The notes: generated by a model from the letters alone, not told the origin. 64,000 bases of DNA from an uncultured Methanomassiliicoccus sp. (GCA_905202485.1 CAJKRY010000010.1:1-64000); one strand, 5' to 3'. Numbered from the stretch's first letter, positions 42,132 through 51,315 are shown. Translations and numbers: made by a program.

Positions 42132-42572
42132 TTAATCGACTAATTTGTATTCTTCCGGAGACACTTCACAGAGGATGCCGGCAAGAAGCATCTTAGAGAT
42201 TGTTTCATCAAGTTCGATATTATCCTTGATCTGCAACGCTTTGCCGATATCTGCTTTAGACAATATCTCTTTTTTTTCCTGAAGTTTCATAAGAGCCGTT
42301 CGTACAGCCGCCTCATCTTCGGGTTTCGGTTTCTGCTTTTTGACCCTGATGCGTTTCCTCGGCTTTTCAGGAGGGTTTTCAATATCATACTTCATCTGCT
42401 CGCTGACCTGGCGTACAGCTTCGGCTAGCTCTTTCGGTGATTCTGTAGAAAAATATACTTTCGCCCGTTTTACCTCAATCCTCGCCCCGCAGCGAGGACA
42501 GGTCACATGGGCGGATTTTAAATCTGCTCCTTGTACGGTGGAGCACTTGGAGCAGACTATTACACCTAACAT
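42132..42572 (-). CDS. Zinc-ribbon protein of archaeal type
   Basis: A 146-residue protein. An N-terminal zinc ribbon has two CxxC pairs (IVCSKCSTV and VTCPRCGARI, about 6-30), then a basic region RKRIRVKKQKPKPED around 90-105, and a C-terminal helical unit (AAVRTALMKLQEKKEILSKA) resembling a winged helix. It is likely to bind nucleic acid. Its start abuts the arginine decarboxylase stop, so it is the third gene of the PAC2 operon. Confidence 0.75.
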   Translation of the reverse strand: MLGVIVCSKCSTVQGADLKSAHVTCPRCGARIEVKRAKVYFSTESPKELAEAVRQVSEQMKYDIENPPEKPRKRIRVKKQKPKPEDEAAVRTALMKLQEKKEILSKADIGKALQIKDNIELDETISKMLLAGILCEVSPEEYKLVD

Positions 42573-43042
42573 CAGTACTCAACGAATACTAGTGCTGCTA
42601 AGCATGCACCGTAATGGTCCATGGGAACTGATAACTCTTCTAAACGGTATTCGATTTTTTCCATCTCGATTCCGCGGAGTTTTGACATTTCATCCATTTT
42701 CCATTCCATGATTTCACGAAGGGCTTTTTTGCTTCCGTGGATGTGGCCTTCAGCTACATAGCCTCCCTTTCCGTCTTTACGGAGACCATATGCGATACCT
42801 GCGGAGATCATTTCACCCTCGCCGCCACGCATCTGAGCCAAGACGCAATGAGTAATTGCGCCCATAGGCAGCTCTCTGATGCTTACCTGTTCGGCACCAA
42901 TTGGCAAAATGGATGACACTGAAACTATGTTAAGCTCTCCGATACCTGCCTCAAGTAATGCTTTATCAAATGCATTGAGGTCTGAAACTTTACTTACTGC
43001 GCAGCCAGATGAAACGAAGAACTTCTTCGGAACAAGATGCAT
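42572..43042 (-). CDS. pdaD: Pyruvoyl-dependent arginine decarboxylase
   Basis: Makes agmatine from arginine for polyamine or agmatidine synthesis. The pre-protein is cut at the Ser-Ser bond in NIVSVSSILPIGAEQV to form the pyruvoyl group. AFDKALLEAGIGELN and ELPMGAITHC match the family. About 156 residues from the ATG at 43042 (MHLVPKKFFVSSG), the normal length. The frame is open upstream into the PAC2 gene; a CTTAAATTAG element about 25 bases before this ATG supports it. PAC2 lies upstream. Confidence 0.92.
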   Translation of the reverse strand: MHLVPKKFFVSSGCAVSKVSDLNAFDKALLEAGIGELNIVSVSSILPIGAEQVSIRELPMGAITHCVLAQMRGGEGEMISAGIAYGLRKDGKGGYVAEGHIHGSKKALREIMEWKMDEMSKLRGIEMEKIEYRLEELSVPMDHYGACLAALVFVEY

Positions 43043-43128
43043 GCGCGATGTAACCAGAACTACTAATTTAAGCGTTTGCATCAGCCGCCCCGCTGTCAGT
43101 CCAGAGAGGCGGCCTTGATACAAACGGC

Positions 43129-43887
43129 TCAACCATAAATAACAGAATCTTCGAATGAAGACTTATGCTGCGGATTTGTACTTTCCTGAGCCTTTTTAAG
43201 CTGTTTTTCCATCTCCTCTGCTTCGCGGTATAATGGATCAGGGTCGATCTTCAATTCAGGAAGCATCTTTGCTACAACCTCCAATAGCTTTGCGGATCCG
43301 CGGGCATCTGGATATTCAGCTCTGGCTGCTCCCAGCAGACACATGACGTCTATGTCTCTTCTCTCTCCCTCGTAAAGCAGCACACCCGAGATTCCGCTGA
43401 TTATTCCCTCTTTCATCTCCTCTACGCCGTACCTGGAAAGCATATCCCTTGCAGCCTGCGTGCTTCCTACCCCCATAGGACTGAGGTCTGAAGAACCGGG
43501 CTTGGCGACTCCTTCTAACGTCACTACTGTCTTGATTCCCTTTTCATCGCAGTAATCCAGAAGCGAGTCGGCGAGAGGTTTGATCGTCTCCGGCTTGGGC
43601 ATGAACTCTGCCACTACTGCCACGATCTGCTTGCACAGCTCGGTGTTTGTGCACTTCCTGTCCCCGGCGTAAATTCTCACTGGAGGCGACGGCACACCCT
43701 GGTTGATCAGAGTATAGGGAGGAAAATCAGAAGAGAGGATTCCGGCAATTCTGTTTAAACCGGATGTCCTGACTACATAATTCGCTGCGATTGAGCTGAC
43801 CAGTCCGACTGAGGGAAAGCCGACGATCATCATTCCGCTTTCAAAGATATTATCGCGGTACTCATGTATCTTAAGTTCTGAAACCAT
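43129..43887 (-). CDS. PAC2 family (proteasome assembly chaperone-like)
   Basis: A 252-residue member of the PAC2 family, whose eukaryotic relatives assist proteasome assembly. Diagnostic regions: MIVGFPSVGLVSSIAANYVV (about 19-38), LTLI-type core PPYTLINQGVPSPPVRIYAG, and ISGISGVLLYEGERRDIDVM. The C-terminus is a charged helix. It is the first gene of a tight operon with pdaD and the zinc-ribbon gene, and divergent from the M16 peptidase. Confidence 0.92.
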   Translation of the reverse strand: MVSELKIHEYRDNIFESGMMIVGFPSVGLVSSIAANYVVRTSGLNRIAGILSSDFPPYTLINQGVPSPPVRIYAGDRKCTNTELCKQIVAVVAEFMPKPETIKPLADSLLDYCDEKGIKTVVTLEGVAKPGSSDLSPMGVGSTQAARDMLSRYGVEEMKEGIISGISGVLLYEGERRDIDVMCLLGAARAEYPDARGSAKLLEVVAKMLPELKIDPDPLYREAEEMEKQLKKAQESTNPQHKSSFEDSVIYG

Positions 43888-43982
43888 ATCTATGCCTCAG
43901 AACTTTTTGGGAGCAAATGCTATACCTACTTTTCGAAATTTAAGGGAAAAAGAGATATCTCCAATAGGATGTAAGCGCAGAC

Positions 43983-45254
43983 ATGAGCGATGAAATAAAA
44001 TTATTACACACTCCTGCGGGTATTCCAGTAATCACCGAATCAATTTCACATTCTCATTCGGCCTCAGCCGCTGTTTATCTAGGAACCGGCTCCAGAGACG
44101 AAACTGACAAGAAGGCGGGCATAGCCCATCTTCTGGAGCACATGATGTTCAAGGGAACTCCCAAGAGAAGTTCGCGAGACATAGCCGAGGAGATTGAAGC
44201 AGCCGGCGGAGAGCATAACGGATACACCACTTATGAGGTTACATGCTACCATATTTCTTCATTAGATGAGACTTTTCAAAGCAGTGCGGACATCCTCTCA
44301 GACATGGTGAAGAATCCTCTGCTGAAGCAGAGTGATCTCGATACTGAAAGAAATGTAGTCATTCAGGAAATCAGAATGATGGAGAACGATCCTGACGATT
44401 ATATCCACACGCTGTTTTCACAGACCATCTGGGGAGACCATCCTCTCGGCAGATCAGAAGCTGGGTTTGTGGAGACCGTCAAAGCTCTTGACGCTGAAGA
44501 TCTCAGAGAATTCTTTGAATCCAACTACAGGCCGCCGAGAATGGCTGTCGTGGCGACAGGCAATATCGACGAAGACAAGATTGTCTCTTGGGCATCAGAG
44601 AACTTTGATGATCTGGGAAAAGCTAAAGAAAGAGAGAGAATCGCCCCTCAGGCAAATGCCCGCTTTATGGTTTATCCTAAGAAGGACCCGCAGGCCTACA
44701 TCTGCATGGGATTTCCTGCCCTGAAGTCCGCCGATCCTGAAAGGCACGCCCAGAGGCTGATGTCTGCGGTGTTTGGAGCCGGAATGTCTTCACGTCTGTT
44801 TCAAGAGATAAGAGAGAAGACAGGAATGGTCTACGAAATCTACTCCAGCGGCACAGCATATACCGACTGCGGAACTCTAGACATTCTGTTCAATACTGAC
44901 GTTAAGAAAGAAGAAGAGATCATCAGGCTGGTGGCGGCAGAGATTAAAAAGCTGAAAGAAGAAGGTCTGAAGTCCGGCGAGCTGGACAGAGCCAAACATA
45001 TGATGAAGGGCGCATACGTGCGCAGATTCGAATCAAGCGAGGCCCGCATGATGAGGCTCGGAGAATCTTACATGGCCACAGGAAAAGTCACCAGTATTGA
45101 AGACCTCCTCAAAAAGATGGATGCGGTTACGGAAGAAGATGTGCTGAAGATCTCAGGCAGGCTGCTTGACAGAAGCAGGCTGAGCATTGCGGTTCATGCA
45201 CCTGAAAAAGAAAGTAAGAAGGCGGTCAAGAATCTGGAAGACCTTGACTTCTGA
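43983..45254 (+). CDS. M16 family zinc peptidase
   Basis: A 423-residue peptidase with the inverted zinc motif HLLEHMMFKG (HxxEH, about residues 49-58) and the downstream glutamate in ERNVVIQEIRMMEND. The C-terminal half is the inactive M16 repeat (about 220-400). No signal peptide, so it works inside the cell on peptides. The domain order and length match bacterial YmxG/PqqL-like processing peptidases. Its stop directly abuts the stop of the convergent protease gene. Confidence 0.94.
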   Translation: MSDEIKLLHTPAGIPVITESISHSHSASAAVYLGTGSRDETDKKAGIAHLLEHMMFKGTPKRSSRDIAEEIEAAGGEHNGYTTYEVTCYHISSLDETFQSSADILSDMVKNPLLKQSDLDTERNVVIQEIRMMENDPDDYIHTLFSQTIWGDHPLGRSEAGFVETVKALDAEDLREFFESNYRPPRMAVVATGNIDEDKIVSWASENFDDLGKAKERERIAPQANARFMVYPKKDPQAYICMGFPALKSADPERHAQRLMSAVFGAGMSSRLFQEIREKTGMVYEIYSSGTAYTDCGTLDILFNTDVKKEEEIIRLVAAEIKKLKEEGLKSGELDRAKHMMKGAYVRRFESSEARMMRLGESYMATGKVTSIEDLLKKMDAVTEEDVLKISGRLLDRSRLSIAVHAPEKESKKAVKNLEDLDF

Positions 45255-45710
45255 TTATTCTTTGATTAATTTCAGAACTGTGTCTACAGCCTCCGGCAGG
45301 GCGGCTTCCACTTCGGGAGTCATCTTGTCGTTTACTGTAAACACATCATTTACTTCCACAGCCACGAATTTTATGTCTTTAGGAAAAGTATCTGGAGCTA
45401 ACTTCATGCCGAGCTCAATCGTAGAAGGTATATTTGCCTCATGGGCGTTGATGCCGTGAACACTGTTGCTGAAGGCCTCACGGTCTAAAACCATAACCGC
45501 TCCTGGTTTCTCACCGTAATTCATAATTGCATCAATTATGATGACTCTGTCATAGCCGATCATGACTTCAATAAGGTCCAGACCGCTTGTGCAGGCTTCC
45601 TGAAGAGTTACTCCTTCCAAGTTCATTTTTTCTAGTTCCTCAAGAGTCCTGAGACCGATCGCATCATCACTCATGATCGGGCTTCCTATTCCAAGAACGA
45701 GAGTATTCAT
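45255..45710 (-). CDS. Hydrogenase maturation protease (HycI/FrhD type)
   Basis: About 151 residues. It trims the C-terminus of a NiFe hydrogenase (or F420-reducing) large subunit after nickel insertion. The nickel-recognition motifs are VLGIGSPIMSDDAIGLRTLE, DRVIIIDAIMNYG and HEANIPSTIELG. The ATG at 45710 (MNTLVLGIG) is chosen; a GTG five codons upstream is possible. The hydrogenase it serves is outside the window. HypC is at 6 kb. Confidence 0.9.
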   Translation of the reverse strand: MNTLVLGIGSPIMSDDAIGLRTLEELEKMNLEGVTLQEACTSGLDLIEVMIGYDRVIIIDAIMNYGEKPGAVMVLDREAFSNSVHGINAHEANIPSTIELGMKLAPDTFPKDIKFVAVEVNDVFTVNDKMTPEVEAALPEAVDTVLKLIKE

Positions 45711-45762
45711 CAGGTGGTTTAACACCGGAAGCTACAAAAAATTTTTCACTCATTACCTATCC

Positions 45763-46578
45763 ATGGTAGCCTTGAAGATATGCCCGTCCATTTCTGTTGA
45801 AATTAATGGTAATGCACTCACACCCAGACAGATGGAGGTCATTCTGGCAGTCAATGAGGAAAAGAGCCAGAGTCAGGCTGCTACCAGATTAGGGATTTCC
45901 ACTCCTGTTCTGAACAGATACGTGTCTCAGATTGAAAAGAAGGCCGGCGCTTGTCTAGTGGAGACCAAAGCAACCGGTTCCAGGCTGACTGAAGAAGGAG
46001 AACGTATCGTTGAAGAATATCTTAAATTGAAAAACAGGCTGGAAAAGAAGGATTTTCTCAATGTGAACGGGACGCCTGTCTCTCAGGAACTTTTGATGAG
46101 TGCTTTGAGTTCTGTCGATCCAGAAGGAAAGTGCAATCTTGTGATTTCAGACGATGCCAAGAATCTGTCCGACCTTAAAGCAGGCATTGCAGACCTGATC
46201 ATTCTTGACGATCCTCTGTATCTTTTTGAAGCTGAAGAGTTTGAGTGGGAGACCATAGGAGAAGACCGACTGCTGCATGAAAACCACGGCGAAAGATATG
46301 CATATTTCAGATACGGCGCGCAGAGGATAGGCTTCAGATATCTGGAAGTAGAGGATATTCCCCACAGGGTTGAGAGAACTTTTTCCTCTGTTTCTGCTCT
46401 GGTTGATTCTGGCCTGAGCTTTTTCATAAATGAATCTATAGCATTGAGAAGAGGCTTAACAATAAAAAGTGCTACTCCTTTGGAACAGCTTACTCATGAG
46501 ATTACTGCAGTACACTCTGGAAGTAATTCATTCATTGAAAAGATAATAAAGGAACTCAAGAGACTTCGAAATATATAA
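45763..46578 (+). CDS. LysR/ModE-like regulator with binding-protein-like domain
   Basis: About 271 residues from the ATG at 45763. A winged helix with KSQSQAATRLGISTPVLNRY sits at about 30-75. A C-terminal domain (about 100-265) resembles the substrate-binding fold fused to archaeal ModE/LysR-type regulators. No ligand can be named. A run AAAAAATTTTT some 25 bases upstream supports a leaderless start; the frame is open further upstream across the protease gene on the other strand. hdrC follows 79 bases later. Confidence 0.85.
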   Translation: MVALKICPSISVEINGNALTPRQMEVILAVNEEKSQSQAATRLGISTPVLNRYVSQIEKKAGACLVETKATGSRLTEEGERIVEEYLKLKNRLEKKDFLNVNGTPVSQELLMSALSSVDPEGKCNLVISDDAKNLSDLKAGIADLIILDDPLYLFEAEEFEWETIGEDRLLHENHGERYAYFRYGAQRIGFRYLEVEDIPHRVERTFSSVSALVDSGLSFFINESIALRRGLTIKSATPLEQLTHEITAVHSGSNSFIEKIIKELKRLRNI

Positions 46579-46657
46579 CCTAAATAGGTTATACTACTCT
46601 GATTTTTTGTTTACGTTTAAATATCATGGTTAACTTCTCGGATTCAAAGGTGTATCT

Positions 46658-47170
46658 ATGGTTACCATTGATCAAGCCAATCAGGATTTTGCACAGAAGG
46701 TGCAATCCAGAGAAGGGGGAGAAACCCTCATGCTCTGCTTCCAATGCGGAACATGCACGGCAAGCTGCCCCTCTGGAAGACTGACAGCATACAAGACAAG
46801 AAAGCTCATCCGCAAGGCTCAGCTCGGTTTAGAAGATGAAGTTCTGAACTCACCCGACCTCTGGATGTGCACAACCTGTTATTCCTGCATGGAGCGCTGC
46901 CCCCGCGGTGTTGAAATCGTCGATTTAATCACACTTCTCAGAAACTTAGCTGTCGAGAAAGGCGTAATGTCTGCTCCACACAAGAAAGTAGGAGAAATGC
47001 TTGTAAAATTCGGTGCCACTGTTCCTCTGAACGAAGAATATGAGAACAAGAGAGAAGCACTCGGACTTGCCCGTAAACCAGCAAACACAATGGGAGACGA
47101 GAAAGCCCTGGCTGATGTCAAGAAGATTCTGAAAGCTACCGGATTCGAAGACCTTGTTGGAGGTAATTAA
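46658..47170 (+). CDS. hdrC: CoB-CoM heterodisulfide reductase, iron-sulfur subunit
   Basis: HdrC passes electrons from HdrA to HdrB in the soluble heterodisulfide reductase complex. The 170 residues hold two 4Fe-4S motifs, CFQCGTCTASCPSG (about 28-41) and CTTCYSCMERCPRG (about 70-83), with the rest helical. It is directly followed by hdrB with a perfect GGAGGT site between them. hdrA is not in the window. Confidence 0.97.
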   Translation: MVTIDQANQDFAQKVQSREGGETLMLCFQCGTCTASCPSGRLTAYKTRKLIRKAQLGLEDEVLNSPDLWMCTTCYSCMERCPRGVEIVDLITLLRNLAVEKGVMSAPHKKVGEMLVKFGATVPLNEEYENKREALGLARKPANTMGDEKALADVKKILKATGFEDLVGGN

Positions 47171-47171
47171 G

Positions 47172-47993
47172 ATGGCTAAATACGCTTTATTCCTAGGATG
47201 CGTTGCTCCTGCCAGGTACCCTGGTGTTGAACTCGCTACCCGTGAAGTCTGTAAAGCTCTCGGAATTGAACTCGTTGAGCTGGAAGGCGCCAACTGCTGC
47301 CCTGCCCCTGGTGTAATCAAATCATTCGACCAGAACACATGGCTGGCTGTAGCTGCCCGTAACCTCGCTCTCGCTGAGAAGCAGGGTGTAGACATAATCA
47401 CAATCTGCAACGGTTGCTATGGATCACTCTTTGATGCAGCTCACATTCTCAACAACGACCCTGAAAAGCTTGCAGCAGTCAACAAGATCCTCAGTGAAGT
47501 AGGGCTCCAGTACAACGGAAAGACCAAAGTACACCACTTCGCAGAAGTATTCTACAAAGATCTTGGAATTGACGCTATCAAAGCAAAGTTCACCAACCCT
47601 CTTGATGTGAATGTTGCAGTCCACTACGGATGCCACTTCCTCAAGCCAAGCAACCTCAAGAACCTTGACGACCCTGAGCGCCCGAAGATTCTCGATGAGC
47701 TCGTTGAAGCTACCGGTGCAAAATCAATTGACTACAAAGACAAGCAGATGTGCTGCGGAGCCGGCGGCGGTGTAAGGTCTGGTAACCCTGAGCTCTCTTC
47801 AAAGTTCACAGAAGAGAAAATGAAGAACATGAAAGCCGTAGGAGCTGAATACATCATTGATGTCTGTCCATTCTGTCACCTCCAATTCGACAGGACACAG
47901 AAAGATGTCAAAGACTACGGCCTTCAGGTTGTCCATCTTGCTCAGCTCTATGGTCTTGCCTTAGGCATACCAAAAGAAAAGCTCGGAATGTAA
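47172..47993 (+). CDS. hdrB: CoB-CoM heterodisulfide reductase, catalytic subunit
   Basis: HdrB holds the two noncubane 4Fe-4S clusters that cleave the CoM-S-S-CoB disulfide at the end of methanogenesis. About 273 residues. Two CCG domains are visible, with GANCCPAPGVIKS, CNGCYGSLFDAA, HYGCHFLKPSN, MCCGAGGGVRSGNPE and VCPFCHLQFDRTQ. GGAGGTAAT precedes the ATG at 47172, two bases after the hdrC stop. A terminator hairpin follows. Confidence 0.97.
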   Translation: MAKYALFLGCVAPARYPGVELATREVCKALGIELVELEGANCCPAPGVIKSFDQNTWLAVAARNLALAEKQGVDIITICNGCYGSLFDAAHILNNDPEKLAAVNKILSEVGLQYNGKTKVHHFAEVFYKDLGIDAIKAKFTNPLDVNVAVHYGCHFLKPSNLKNLDDPERPKILDELVEATGAKSIDYKDKQMCCGAGGGVRSGNPELSSKFTEEKMKNMKAVGAEYIIDVCPFCHLQFDRTQKDVKDYGLQVVHLAQLYGLALGIPKEKLGM

Positions 47994-48018
47994 GTCCGAG
48001 ACTGAGCAAAACTTCTTC

Positions 48019-48037
48019 GACCGCTCTGCGGTCTTTT
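48019..48037 (+). terminator. Terminator of hdrCB
   Basis: GACCGC (48019-48024), a TCT loop and GCGGTC (48028-48033), then TTTT and a later TTTTTT run. Stem, short loop and T tract make this the clearest terminator in the window. Confidence 0.6.
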
Positions 48038-48197
48038 CACATTTTTTATCAATCTTTAGAAAAAGTAAGCACACTATATATGCTGAAAATAGATTTCCGT
48101 ATGTCTTCAAACCGCGGTGCTGCTGAATAACACCAGTATCGTGTGTTTCGGATTATCTATAATATTTACAGATTAAAGTGTATTTTAAAGAGGTGAA

Positions 48198-49574
48198 ATG
48201 GTGAAAAAAGAAGGAAGGTGGGCAACGGTAGCTGCATTCATTGTTGCTATCGTGATATTTTTAGCCAGCGTCTTCGTTTGTATTTCAAGTGATACCAGCG
48301 AAGCCAAGGAATTGCCGGTCGCACCAGAAAAACAAGAGCTGATTGATTTATCAGAACATTACATGGATGAGCTGAGAGCAGGCGATATTGGTGCTGTTTA
48401 TGAAGACGCATCAGATGCATTTAAAACAGAAATAACATTTGACGAGTTTACGCAGCTTGTAGCTGGAATTCTTCAAAGAGTTGGAGATTATATTCAAACA
48501 AATAATTCAATAGTTGAAATAGGGTCGGAATACAATACTGTAGTGCTTGATGAGGAATACTCAAGGTTTTTAACAAAAACAATGTTTGTATATGATGATG
48601 CATCTAAAATTGCAGGATTTGCAGTACAATCCAATGGATACAACGCAGAGTCATCAGATAACTGGCATGAAATTGCACTCAGTGTAGGACAGTCAAAATA
48701 TCCACTTGAAGCAGCATTAACATTGCCGAATAATGTCGATAAAGCACCAGTGGTAATTCTTGTGGCTGGATCTGGACCTGCGGATCTGAATGAAACTATT
48801 GGTGCAGCAGAAAACGCCCCGCTTAAGGATATTGCTCATGGTTTAGCAGATCAGGGAATTGCTTCACTCAGGTTCGATAAACACACATATGATTATGGGG
48901 CAACTGGATTCCCTGAGAATGCCACAATCTACGATGAGTATCTGTATGATGTGAATGCAATTATAAAGCAGGTATCTCAGCGCGATGATATTGATGCAAA
49001 TAGGATCTATGTGCTGGGACACAGCCAGGGCGGAATGCTGGTTCCGATGATTGCCAATGAAAACCCTGAAGTAAAAGGCATAATTTCAATGGCTGGAACT
49101 CTTCGCGACTTAGAAGATCTAACATATGATCAAAGCGTATTGCTGATTAAACAGTCTGGAGTCAGTGAAGCTGAGGAAGAACTTGCAATAGCTATACTTG
49201 ATCAGCAGATACAACAAATTAAGAATATTCAAGAAGGCGACACTGCTACATATTTGGGACAACCTGCATCATATTGGTACAGCATGAATTCAGTGGACAG
49301 AGCCGCAATGGCCAAGGCTCTCGAAATTCCAATGCTGATCCTTCAGGGAGCAGATGATTTTCAGGTGTATGCTGATGTAGATTACACTCTCTGGCAGGAA
49401 ACATTAGCAGACAAAGATAATGTAACATATCATCTATACGACAGTCTGAATCATCTATTCATGGAGTCTGATTCTCAGAAAGATGTTATCGACACAACTG
49501 TGTATGATGCTCCGGCAAATGTTGATCAAAGAGTAATTGATGATATTGCCCACTGGATAAACAGTTTAAACTGA
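48198..49574 (+). CDS. Exported alpha/beta hydrolase with DUF3887
   Basis: A 458-residue protein. A short basic N-terminus and one hydrophobic helix (about 10-30, VAAFIVAIVIFLASVFVCIS) anchor or export it. A DUF3887-like domain (about 50-140) precedes an alpha/beta hydrolase domain with GHSQGGMLVPMI (nucleophile serine) and GADDFQVYADVDYTLW, the acid region, plus a final H in YDSLNHLFMES. This layout is common in bacterial gut-associated hydrolases. AAAGAGGTGA precedes the ATG. The substrate is unknown. Confidence 0.88.
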   Translation: MVKKEGRWATVAAFIVAIVIFLASVFVCISSDTSEAKELPVAPEKQELIDLSEHYMDELRAGDIGAVYEDASDAFKTEITFDEFTQLVAGILQRVGDYIQTNNSIVEIGSEYNTVVLDEEYSRFLTKTMFVYDDASKIAGFAVQSNGYNAESSDNWHEIALSVGQSKYPLEAALTLPNNVDKAPVVILVAGSGPADLNETIGAAENAPLKDIAHGLADQGIASLRFDKHTYDYGATGFPENATIYDEYLYDVNAIIKQVSQRDDIDANRIYVLGHSQGGMLVPMIANENPEVKGIISMAGTLRDLEDLTYDQSVLLIKQSGVSEAEEELAIAILDQQIQQIKNIQEGDTATYLGQPASYWYSMNSVDRAAMAKALEIPMLILQGADDFQVYADVDYTLWQETLADKDNVTYHLYDSLNHLFMESDSQKDVIDTTVYDAPANVDQRVIDDIAHWINSLN

Positions 49575-49590
49575 TGACTTTTAAGTCATC
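49573..49590 (+). terminator. Hairpin after the hydrolase
   Basis: GATGACTT and AAGTCATC flank a two-base centre right at the hydrolase stop codon, followed by TTCTTATTTTTATATTT. Likely intrinsic-type terminator. Confidence 0.5.
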
Positions 49591-49621
49591 TTCTTATTTT
49601 TATATTTAGTAATGTGAAAAT

Positions 49622-49957
49622 ATGAACAGATGGTTGTATCAAACTTTGGGAATTGTAACATTTGCACCACTGGTCATATATATGATTTCAGTTCTATTCC
49701 TACTAGATAACATACCAAGTCTAGTTGATGATGGAACAGGAGAACAACACTATGGAAATAAATTCATAATATTGTTCATTCCAATCATTTCATTAATATT
49801 AGGTTTTATATGTTATAAGATATCAAAATGGGCTCCAAAAGAAGTGAAATAACCCAGCTATGAAAGGATACTACTGGTTGTATTCATAGCTGCACAGCTG
49901 ATATGGTTAGCTATGACTATTTCGTGTATCATTGATGGTTTCAAGTTTGGGTATTGA
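49622..49957 (+). pseudogene. Small membrane protein split by an in-frame TAA
   Basis: The open part (76 residues, MNRWLYQTLGIVTFAPLVIY onward) has two membrane helices and ends ISKWAPKEVK at TAA 49850-49852. The same frame then continues without interruption as PSYERILLVVFIAAQLIWLA and TISCIIDGFKFGY to a TGA at 49955-49957, giving a third helix. The sum is a 110-residue three-helix protein that resembles the gene at 57974-58317. It may be truncated in this strain, or the 76-residue product may still be made. Confidence 0.5.
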
Positions 49958-49978
49958 CAATATAATTAAGGGATAAAT

Positions 49979-50344
49979 ATGAAGTGTAAATACTGCAACG
50001 AAGAGTCATGTTTTCAATACTGCGACGATGCATGCAAACAAAAATATGATGAATTTGATTCATATTGTGAAAAATACAAATATTTATTTTTAGCATTAAT
50101 TGTAATCGAAATGCTTGGATTTTTATTGGTTACAATATTAACCACATCTAGCGATTTTTATCTCTACATAAGCATATGGATTGTTGCACTAGGCATAACC
50201 ATATATATCTTTCCATTTGCGACTCCAGAAACTATTGATATGATCGGACTGAAAAAATGCATTAAGATTATTAAAATAATTGGTATTGGTTTTTGTGTTG
50301 CAGGCATAGCAATTGCAGTATTGGGCGTAATGCATATTGGATGA
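49979..50344 (+). CDS. Zinc-knuckle membrane protein
   Basis: A 121-residue protein. A cysteine cluster (MKCKYCNEESCFQYC then DDACKQKYDEFDSY, residues 1-29) resembles the DUF2116-type zinc ribbon. Three hydrophobic helices follow (about 36-57, 64-80 and 95-118). The function is unknown. It is preceded by an AAGGGAT motif and stands in a run of small membrane-protein genes. Confidence 0.7.
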   Translation: MKCKYCNEESCFQYCDDACKQKYDEFDSYCEKYKYLFLALIVIEMLGFLLVTILTTSSDFYLYISIWIVALGITIYIFPFATPETIDMIGLKKCIKIIKIIGIGFCVAGIAIAVLGVMHIG

Positions 50345-50384
50345 AAAGCAATGGGCCTTGGTCTGAGTACGGAGCCGGTTATCA

Positions 50385-50810
50385 ATGTACATTAAAGGAA
50401 GAGGAAAAAACGCGTTGATCATGAGCATTGTCTGGATCATCGTACCTGTAATCACTGCAGTTTACATTTCATCAGGTCGTATAGGCAATGGATTGATTAT
50501 ACTCATGCTCATGTGTGCGATGTTTCATTTTCTTGGAATTATAGTGTACACAGGATCATATGAAGCTATGGCAGGATTTAATACGATGTCGGATGAAGAA
50601 ATCAAAGAATATGATATGGAAAAAATGACATCATTTCTAGGAATTTCATGGGTGCTTGGATCATACACATTTTTCTTTACACTATTAATTGGTTTTACAA
50701 TATTTAGCACATCAACCGCAATAGTATTATCAACAATTCTGTTTGTCGTGATTGTGATTTCAAGCAGTATATACAGCGGAGTTGGAAAAAGATTCAAAGC
50801 TCAAGATTAA
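50385..50810 (+). CDS. DUF3784-like membrane protein
   Basis: A 141-residue protein with four predicted helices. The loop YEAMAGFNTMSDEEIKEYDM (about 64-83) is the DUF3784 signature, in which a YNTM/FNTM motif precedes an acidic stretch. The function of the family is unknown. It follows the zinc-knuckle gene by 40 bases in the same direction. Confidence 0.75.
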   Translation: MYIKGRGKNALIMSIVWIIVPVITAVYISSGRIGNGLIILMLMCAMFHFLGIIVYTGSYEAMAGFNTMSDEEIKEYDMEKMTSFLGISWVLGSYTFFFTLLIGFTIFSTSTAIVLSTILFVVIVISSSIYSGVGKRFKAQD

Positions 50811-50846
50811 GACAATGATCTAACAGGATGAGACTTATGGAAATAG

Positions 50847-51224
50847 ATGCAGAGGCCACATTTGTTACAGTTTCTTTATTCCATTTTAGGCAGTATCTTT
50901 GTGTTGATTGGCATATATGCATATCAAAGAAAAAGCCCCATGTACTTCTATGCCGAATCAAAAATATATACTTCTGAAATTACAGATGTCAAAGCATACA
51001 ACAGAGCCAATGGAATAATGTGGATAACATATGGTGCATTATATTTCATACCGATACTCGTGCATATTTTAGTGCCAGACAAAAATGATACCGTTCTTTC
51101 TGTCAGCGTCGTAATCTGCTTTTTAGGTCTGCTTGCAGTACTGTGGATATATCAAAAAAATAGACGACAAATACCGCATAGAATAAAATCACGATATTTC
51201 AAAATTAGAAAAGAGGGATCTTAG
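50847..51224 (+). CDS. Small membrane protein, DUF3784-like
   Basis: A 125-residue protein with three predicted helices (about 9-24, 56-72, 84-106). The loop between the first two (SEITDVKAYNRANGIMWITY) has the Y-N pattern found in DUF3784-type proteins. It ends with TAG one base before the 3' end of tRNA-Met. The start is uncertain; an ATG ten bases upstream is in a different frame. Confidence 0.6.
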   Translation: MQRPHLLQFLYSILGSIFVLIGIYAYQRKSPMYFYAESKIYTSEITDVKAYNRANGIMWITYGALYFIPILVHILVPDKNDTVLSVSVVICFLGLLAVLWIYQKNRRQIPHRIKSRYFKIRKEGS

Positions 51225-51298
51225 TGCCGAGGGTGGGCTTTGAACCCACGACCTATGGATTATGAGTCCATCGCTCTACCAGGCTGAGCCACCTCGGC
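51225..51298 (-). tRNA. tRNA-Met (CAT), elongator type
   Basis: Acceptor GCCGAGG pairs with CCTCGGC and discriminator is A. The anticodon stem GATGGA/TCCATA region encloses CTCATAA, anticodon CAT. The T arm GTGGG-TTCAAAG-CCCAC is normal. The lack of the three-G-C initiator stem and the G1-C72 pair make it an elongator. No CCA is encoded. Confidence 0.94.
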
Positions 51299-51315
51299 AC
51301 GGTTTAGTGTTAAGT

